Shown here: positions 56,270 through 64,000 of the stretch, one piece after another
Numbering within the stretch: position 1 is the first letter of the stretch
Layout: each line of letters begins with the position of its first letter
Assembly: GCF_001619985.1 (NCBI RefSeq)
Contig: NW_017264200.1
Location: forward strand, 372,001-436,000
From: Xylona heveae TC161
Taxonomy: Eukaryota > Ascomycota > Xylonomycetes > Xylonales > Xylonaceae
Direction of reading: 5' to 3'
DNA: 64,000 nucleotides
The notes under the pieces: model-generated
The model's database searches: none
The model's input: only the letters and a program-made list of their open reading frames with translations
What the model was told of the DNA's origin: nothing
Program-made: the position numbers and the translations under genes

Positions 56270-59200
56270 CTAGCTTCTTCCGCCGTTACCGGCATTCTTG
56301 ACGAGCTCCAGAATCAGATCCTTGGCCTGCTCGACGCCTTCCCGGGAGCCGAGAATCTCAATGGCCTCACCTCTGGCCTGTCCCTTGGGCACGGTGATCT
56401 TGCAGCCTGTTTGTCTGCGGACAGAGTTGACATTGGAACCACCGGGCCCGACAACGAAGCGGTAAGTGTTGGGGTCAGGCAGAATGAGGTAACCGGTCGA
56501 AGACTGGCGCTGAGCCTGCTCCACAGCCTTGTCCAGGATGCCACGGACCTTGGCAATGTTCTCGGCAGAACCCCGAAGAACCCAGGGGATGGTGCCCTGG
56601 TCGGCATCGACGGTGTTGTCAGAGACTTCCCAGGAAACATTGTCCGCGGAGGAGTCTTGGCTCTCGTCCGTAATGAGGGGCAGGGCACCGCCATTGATCC
56701 GGGCGCGGGTGCTGCCGCCAGCGGCCGGCCTGGGAGGGGGTTGCTCGCCGGCATGGTCGACAGTGACCTTGTGGTCATTGCGCAGACGGCGGAAGAGCTG
56801 GCCGTTGTCGGAGATGGTGTGGTGGATATGACGGGGGATTTGGATGGTCTCGCCTTCCTGCTCCTTGACAATCTTCAGGATGTGGGCTTTGGCGTTCTCA
56901 ACGTCGGCGGGCTGGCCGGTGATCTTAACGGCTGATCGGTTGCTACCAGTAGCAGATTGCTTGGGGATGTCAACGTTGACACGGAATTGAGATTCAATGT
57001 TTCGTCGGGTCTCGCCGCCACGGCCGATCAGCAACCGGTGTTTCTCAGGAGCGACTTCCACGCTCTCCACAATCTGAGACTCGCGCTCCTTGATAATGGC
57101 CTCGATGGAGGCAACGATCTTGTCAACGACCGATTTATGGCCCTCGACGCGAATGGTGTTCTCATCAGAGTCTTGACGAGGGAATCGCACCATACGAGCG
57201 AGCTCTCTGCGGTCATCAGGACCACCGGCTTCGACGACAATGTTGCGGATGTTGGCACCTAAATACGCCGGATTAGCAAACCATGCGCCAAAAGCAGACA
57301 GAAGTCTAGCAAAATTGACTTACCTCCACCACCGATAAGAGCTTTGTGGTGTTTCTTGTCAACCTCGAGGGTTCTGGAGATGCTCTCATCGAAGAATTTG
57401 GCTCTCTTCTCCAAGAGTTGTTTCGCTTCCTCCACCTGCTTCTTCGTACCCTTAATCTTAATCTCAACGCGACCAGAGGCATCGACGGCATCTCTGGCGC
57501 CAGGAACGTCAATCTGAGCACCAGTTTCCACGCGGAGTTTGTCCATCTCCCGGCCGCCTTGGCCGATCAAGGATGAAATCTGGCTCTGGGCGACGGACAC
57601 GGAAGCAGTGTGTGAGTTGTCCATCGTCCACTGCAAAAGGCTGAGCAATTCCTCTCGGGCCTCGTCGGCACCACGCTTCGGTCCACGGATGGTCACTTCA
57701 TCAGGGGCTTGGCTACCCCGAGGACGCTGACCCGCGTCGCTTCCAGTCTCGGCCGGAGAGCCCTCGTCGGCCGCTGAAGCCGACCGAGGGAAGTTAACCC
57801 GGACATTGTACCTCTCCTGGAGCCGGTTGACTTGGCTCCCTTTGGTGCCGATGAGGTCACGATGGAATTGAGACTTGATCTTCAGAACATGTGTCACTTC
57901 GTCCTCGAGCTTCTTGGCAAGTGCAATGATCCGGCCCTTGGCAGCTTCGGCCTTGGCCTTGGGTCCCTTGATCTCCACCTTACCGTTGTCCACCTGGATC
58001 TCAACATCAAACTCTTCCCTGTACTTTTTGATATTCTCGCCACGTCTTCCAATCAGCTGATTCGCGAACTTCTGAGGATAGTCGAAGCTAATAGTATAGC
58101 CCCTTTCCCGCTCGTCAATCTTCTCTTGCTCGACAAATTCCAGGATCTTGCTCTCCAGCTCGTCCACTTTATCTTTGGGACCGCGGAGCAGAACCTGAGT
58201 CTCAGAGACAGGGGTTGCAGGGGTTTGGCGAGTCTTTCTGCTGCGCTTGCTTCCAGGCTCACCAATGGCAACTCGCACAGGGATTTCGGAGGCGGGAACA
58301 CCCTTCTGCTCGCGGTTGACGAATCGTCGAAGCTTGTCGTGGAATCTATATCTATCAGCATACTAGCATTAAAGGATCGAAAGCCATGTGACGTACTTCT
58401 TTGGGACATCGACCTGCTTCGTCGTCAACTCTTGATAGCCTTTCGTCAAGCCAAGAACCTGCTCCTCGGCCAGATGCAAGGCTCTTTCGAATTCCCGCAC
58501 CTCATCAGCCGAGGGACGAGCCTTGGGAAATTGATACTCTGACGTTGTGGCCGAAGGACCTTCATAGACAAGCAAAACATCTGGCTCCTCCTCCACCTCG
58601 TCAGGAATGACCATTTGCACACCAAACTCATTGAGGAGCTGCTCAGCTCTCTTTTGACGTAGATGTTCATGGTAAAAAGGGTCAACGTTCAAGTGCAACA
58701 GTCTTTGTGGCGGGTGGCCATTCACCAAATTCATAATGTCAGATCTGGCGCGAATGATGTTCTTGCCATCACGTGAGTAGAGCTCCCATGAACTGGATGC
58801 ATCATCGGCGGGAGGCAGAACAATGTGAGCATCGTAGAGTTTCTCCAACTGCTGAATAGCATGTCTATGTTGCAAATAGCGCGTCAAGCTTCGAGCATGA
58901 GCTTGAGCTCCAACCGCAGCGTTCGGATGCTGTCGAGCAATGTCAACGCTGGCCATCTGCATGCTGGCAGCAAGATCCATGACCTTGTTAATTCCAGCCT
59001 CGATGCTCTCACGGGGGCCGGTCACCGTCAACAGCTCGGTGTCATCGGTGCTTGGGGGCAGAATGACCGCACAACCAGTTTCAGCCAAGAAATCGTGGAG
59101 AGAGTGGCCCCTCTCACCGACAATAAATTGGTGCTGGCCTCTGAAAATCGGAAGCTGCGAGATGGTGAGCTGTTGACGCAGCTGCTCCACTTGCCTTTCA

Positions 59201-60522
59201 ATCTCGTCGCGAGCTTGCTGCACGGCAAGACGGTCACCGGAGAGCTGGATCGGGAGACCCTCTTGCGCGGTGAAAGAAGGCGCCTGGTTGGACGAAGGGG
59301 CTTGGGGCGGAGGCTGTGATGTCCAGGTATGATAGTGAGGCACCTGAATCTTCAAATCGCGACCTTCCTCTAATGCATTGACGCGGGCGTCATGGGGACC
59401 TGCAATAAAGGGGTAAAACTCCGCCGGAATCTCCTTCAGCCGCAAGTTGACGGTTGATGTACGTTCGTTGACAATTGCCTCAATCTCGCGTCTTGCCATC
59501 TCGGCAGCCACAGCATCACCTTCAATTGACACGTCGATGGTGGCACTGTCATCCTCCTCCTCAGCGGGAACGCCGCTTTCCTCCGGCTTCGGGACTTGGA
59601 TACGAGCTCCCGTCCGCTGAGAAATACCCTGGACCACTGTACCTTGGCGGCCAATGATATGAGGTCGAACTGAAGCAGGAATAGGAATTTTGACCGATTG
59701 CTGAGAATCAACTTGTTAATACCCAGCAGATAAAACGGGGGTCATTTAGAGATTTCAAACCTTTGAGCCTAATTGACCTGCAACATCCTTGAGTGCTTGG
59801 CGGACGGCCTCCACAGGACCCCTCCCCTCGAAGACGATGATGCCACCAGGGCCAGGCTTCATTTCTACCGTAGCCTTGGATCTCTTGTTGATATCGCGAA
59901 GGACGTCGGGAACAGGTTTTCGGAGTTGAGTCCTGGGGAGCAGCTGCGAGGGAGCAAATTGGATGCGCTCGCTGTATCTACCAGGCAATGACATTAATTG
60001 AGGACCTGAACCTCTTCCAGGAGCTGAAGTATTTGGTGTTAGCATTCCAGACGCTGGCGTAGAAGGTCGAGATGAGGCGGTACTTGACGGGAGTCCATTG
60101 GCGCTATGGCCATTAGGAATGCCATTGGATGGCGCGCTGCTGACTGCGTTGGGCTTTCTTGCGCCCCAAGCGGCAGCCACGGGCGCTGGCGACCTTGGCT
60201 TGGGCCCGCCTCCGAGCGAAGGGAAGAGCTCGTCGAATGAAGCCGGAGTGCCAGGTCCGGCACTGCCGAGCGGTGTATCCTGCGCCTTTTGCTTTCCACT
60301 CACGCTAGGCGCTGGAGACGCGGTAGCCGTCGTGGATGGTGTAGGGTCTGCATCGGTGCCAGTGTGGCTAGCCTTGGACGGGGGAGGGTGCGCAATGTCG
60401 TCCTCGTCCTCGGCGTCCTCGACAGTGGCCTTATGTTTGGCATCCTCTGCATGCTTTTTCATAAGCTGCTCGGCAGGGGATCCGGTGGCAGTTGCCGGGT
60501 TTGAAGATGCCTCGGAAGCCAT
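56270..60522 (-). CDS. scp160: multi-KH RNA-binding protein SCP160/vigilin
   Basis: Polysome- and ER-associated RNA-binding protein (vigilin family) linked in yeast to translation of codon-biased mRNAs and ploidy maintenance. Four exons, minus strand (60522-59761, 59700-58397, 58345-57324, 57258-56270), give 1358 residues. The first 190 residues are disordered, Ser/Pro/Ala-rich and acidic. Many KH repeats follow. Intact GxxG loops include IIGRQG, IVGERG, LIGRRGENIKK, LIGTKGSQ, LIGQGG, LIGGGG, LIGRGGETRR and VVGPGGSN. Others, such as YPFIAGPHDA, are degenerate, as is normal in this family. Introns are 51-65 nt. The start is the Met of MASEASSNP; an in-frame upstream Met lies 15 bases earlier. 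Confidence 0.94.
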
Positions 60523-63500
60523 TATTCGCAATTGCAAGTTGTATAGATGTTGACAGGGATGCGGATCAATATAATAGGGGACCGGATTGGCTGATCGGTT
60601 GGATTAGGAAATGGAAATGACAAGATGTCGCTATGCTTCAAAAACGATCTACTTGGGGTAAGAAAGATTAGTTGAGTGGCCTCCAAAAGAATTGAAGCAT
60701 ACAGGACATCAGCTCACCAATATCGTAGGTCGATGCAATGGGGGAAATGTGATGCAGTTTTACCAGTATATTTCTAAAGTTCACGAATGAAAAGGAATAG
60801 GGACAAGGGGGTTATGACATATAATAAGAGAGGCTTCGAGCCTCAATCAAATGAACAAATTAAGAGAGACGAATTAAAAATGCCACGGGGGTGTCCCAAA
60901 AGAGGGAAGAAGCAATATTATTAACAATGGCGATGAAGTTCGGAAAGATGGCCAGCTTGATGTCGAGTGGCCTCTCACACGATACGGAGCACGAAATGCC
61001 ATACTCGTGCTAGTCTTGTGGGGTACGTTACGGGTGACGCGAAGCGAGCGAACGAGGGAGAAGGTGTTTGGAGAAGGTGCTGGAAGGCTGAGCTCGGTAC
61101 ATCAAATATTATATGCAGAGCACAGCAGACGATATCATAGCTTCTGAAAGCCTCGCCCTTGCGATATATGTAATCGATATATGTAATCCTTGAAACGTGT
61201 ACCAGTCACAATTGACATTTACTACGTAGTAGATGAGAATGATCCAGATGCCTTTTTGATGGTGGCCGGCCGACAGTTGGTCCATTATTCTCTGGGGAAT
61301 TTCCGGCTCAGGGGTTATTCTTGCCATCATAGATTCAACCGCCAACCGTACACGTCGCTCGTTATGGCCGGCTCGGCTCGTTCTGCTACAACCACGGCCG
61401 GGTAACTAACCGGTAACTAGCGAAACAAGTGATCTGGCCCCTTCGGAAAACCCTTGGAACGAGCGAGAGGAAAGACCCCTCCGAGGCGGCCTCGCTCAAA
61501 AAAGACACGACCAGTGCGACGATCATCACTACCATAGTTATAAGGAGATAGCTACGGCGTAGTCACCGAGATATAAACTTTCGGAGCAGAAAGGGACTGC
61601 TAATCTAGTGATTTCATTTTCTCGACTTCCTTTTTTTGGGGATCATCCAAGATTTACCTACCAGAGTAGATGGTTTCAGACCAAACAGACAAGTGATGGG
61701 ATACTTCCCTCAAAAAGTCTTGAATTTAATATCGAAAACCTCTCAATATAAGTAAAAAAAATAAAAAAAATAAGATAAACTTTCTCAGCTCCTCCAAATG
61801 ATATACAGAGGTCATAGAATTTATATGCATGGTTGATCACCTATCTCCTTAATCTTCGTGTCGATCAAACCGTTGCAATAGACATTCTTACGCTTGAGCC
61901 GTGGCTATAAATCAGTGGCATGCCTCTGGAGCTACAAGTCCTCCAAACTATTCCAGTTTGGTCCACTCGCTAGACAATTGTTCTCTTTCAGATAACCTCA
62001 GGAATGAAGAGACACAAAAAGCCCTTGATTTGAGGGCGCGGCACGGATAAACTTCCCCGGCAGTGTGCCGCTAGACCTAAATGCTTTTAAAAATGTGGAA
62101 CGAAGCAGAAGCGTGGAAAGCTATGAGACTGCAGCGTCCTCACTGCAAGGGCTGCCATAGTACAGGGCTGTCCTCTGTCACCCGGGTGACCGAGCGAATG
62201 AGGCACAAATAGAGGCGATTTTGAATATTCTTTCATCTGCATCAATTCTCAGGTCGGGTTGAAAATGCATTTGTTTTCGCTGTAGCCGTCCCGCAAAAAG
62301 GACAATCCCCGCTCGGAGCGATGCACAAAAGTGGTGCTCGTCACAGAGAGACACGACCGATTTGGGTGGCCTGCAGAGGACTGACACGGGGAGCGAATGG
62401 CCGTTGAATCAAGTCGAGTCGCCTTACAGAGAAATGGAGTATCCTGGACAAGGGCTGCAGGCGCGCGATAGGTGATGGCACCACTGTAACCTTGACAGGG
62501 GATCGATTGCGAAGGAGGCTTGACTGCCACAGTATGGGGCACAGCATGGCGTTCAGAAAGGATTGGCCCCAGATTTCATGGAAAGGTTTTTTGGCTGCCT
62601 CGGCGAAGACCGACCTTGGCCCAAATTCGCGCATCAGGGCTTGATCGGACGGGTCGACAACGAGTAGCCAGTAATTGCAGCTTCCATCGTCTCATGTCAG
62701 TAGTAAAAGCTTCAGTTTCGACGGTCGAAGGGTAGCACTGTACTTTCATCTCCCCTCCTGCAGCTGCTTCACCCGCTTTTCTGCTTCGGCAAACCGTGAG
62801 CGCGCCCAGGCTCTGTCTCCTCTCTGAGCATCGACTGCACGGGAGGGGGGGAGTCCCTCAATCACTGCCAGTGAAGTCCGTCTTTTTGTGAAGGGTCCAG
62901 GAACGTAGAACGTACATTTTTTTTGGTCTGCTTGTTCTTCTTCTTCCTTTTTTGTTTTTTTGCTTTTTGTCTTTGCTCCTTCTCCCAGTTACAAAATCCA
63001 TGCCGCTCATGCACTGTGCCCTCGGGACATTAACAGTGGTCCCCAAAGCCGTGGCCAAGAGGCCCAAGAAAGACAAGGGCAGAGGCCACGTCCGCCAGCG
63101 GGTCTGTCGCGCCCACTTTCCAGGTACCGGACGGTACTCGGCCCTTTCACGATGCCCCCTAAACGTCGCCTAAGGTACTTGGCCTCGTTGGTCTCAGGCT
63201 ACGGCTTCCTAGCCCAAGCCCCCCAATAATTCCATTAAGATGCCCATCCCCACTCCGCACAATAACGCCGTGCTTTCTTTGTCGATCGTCCCAAAAAAAT
63301 ATGTACTGTACCAGGTTAGCACTGCAATTTTGTATCGTGGTAGATAGTACGGAGTAGTTCAGAGATTTAGAACACACTTGAGCCCTTGCTGGTCTTTGAG
63401 GACCTTGTCTATCGTATCTGACAGGTCGGCACTGCAAAGGAGAAAAAAAAAGACTGACGGCTGCGATCTCGATCACGGTGGAGATATGATTGATCGATTC

Positions 63501-64000
63501 ATCGACTGCTGCTCTGCCGCGTGTTCTCCAAGATAACTTTGAAAGAAAAAAGGGACCCCAGTCTTCGATGAAAGGTACTGTCCTGTAACTACTGAACAGC
63601 ACAGCGCACATACAAAGGCTGCACCCCCGTCTGAATCCCATATCACCAAACGGGACATTCATTGTCCCCTCCCTTAAAGCGAACCCCCCTCCTTCTGGCT
63701 GTCTGTCACTTTTACGTACCTGCCCACGACGTGGAACATTTCTGCTCGGGTTCCCGAAACAGAAACAGAAGGAAACTGGAGCCCGCACAGCCAGCGAACG
63801 AGAATCACGAAACCACCCCCCCACCCCCCGTACAGAGAGGGCACTCTGCATTCCCTCCTTGCCCCCAGCCTGTCTGAAAGAGGAGACACAAGCGCCAGAG
63901 GGAAAAGAGAGACAACCTTGCTTGCCCGCTCGCCCGCTTGCTTGCCAACCTCAAGATGCCGAGCAATCGACTGCTGAAGAGCCACCGAAGCTCTGGCACT
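60523..64000. other. 3.5-kb gene-poor region at the right end
   Basis: No recognisable coding sequence across the stretch. It starts with the SCP160 promoter and leader. An exact TACGGAGTA nonamer lies at 63348-63356. CT-rich and C-rich tracts increase from about 62740 onward. This looks like the promoter and leader of a gene entering from the right edge. Confidence 0.5.
63957..64000 (+). CDS. possible 5' end of a gene running off the window
   Basis: An ATG in a good context (CTCAAGATGCCG) opens a frame that stays open to the end of the window, giving MPSNRLLKSHRSSGT. The preceding kilobase is rich in C/T tracts, as in many fungal 5' leaders. Fifteen codons are too few to judge, and chance is a real alternative. 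Confidence 0.2.

Noticed and set aside
57832-58542. Plus-strand 236-codon open frame
   Set aside because: Antisense to the KH repeats of SCP160; no independent similarity.
63159-63851. Minus-strand 230-codon open frame near the right end
   Set aside because: No domain, many Arg/Ser/Cys, and it overlaps C/T-rich leader-like DNA.

Overview
The window is nuclear DNA of a filamentous ascomycete. The evidence is short GT-AG introns (about 50-130 nt) in most genes, orthologues of regulators known from Aspergillus (CreC, a CreD/ApyA arrestin, ATG29, PAN2, two-domain glyoxalase I), and AT-rich, microsatellite-rich intergenic DNA. The proteins best fit the Eurotiomycetes (Eurotiales/Onygenales). This is inference from remembered family sequences, not a search. 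No rRNA, tRNA, CRISPR array, transposon or virus-like element was recognised by eye.

Left part (1-20 kb): a low-complexity stretch, then ICP55 (-) and a SIRT5-type sirtuin (+) diverging from a 372-bp promoter. Next come a full-size PDR-type ABC transporter (+), ATP-dependent PEP carboxykinase (+) and ATG29 (+), which contains a 10-nt exon.

Middle part (20-47 kb): PAN2 (+), the catalytic subunit of the poly(A) nuclease. It is followed by a secreted protein with two copies of a Cys/Trp module, which is the least familiar gene here. Then come a mitochondrial hydroxyacid-oxoacid transhydrogenase (-), an SLM1-type PH-domain protein (-), a CreD/ApyA arrestin (-) and the WD40 protein CreC (-). CreC diverges from the Miro GTPase GEM1 (+).

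Right part (47-64 kb): a Ser/Arg/Pro-rich TCO89-like candidate TORC1 subunit (+), glyoxalase I (-), an unrecognised 257-residue protein (+) and an SCP160/vigilin multi-KH protein (-). About 3.5 kb without a clear gene follows, and another gene may begin at the right edge.

Themes: carbon-source control (PEPCK, CreC, CreD/ApyA), TOR and plasma-membrane signalling (SLM1, TCO89-like), mitochondrial functions (ICP55, sirtuin, transhydrogenase, Miro) and mRNA fate (PAN2, SCP160). Exon models were built by hand from splice consensus plus protein conservation. All close in frame except CreC, where one junction near 41.9 kb cannot be resolved with standard introns.
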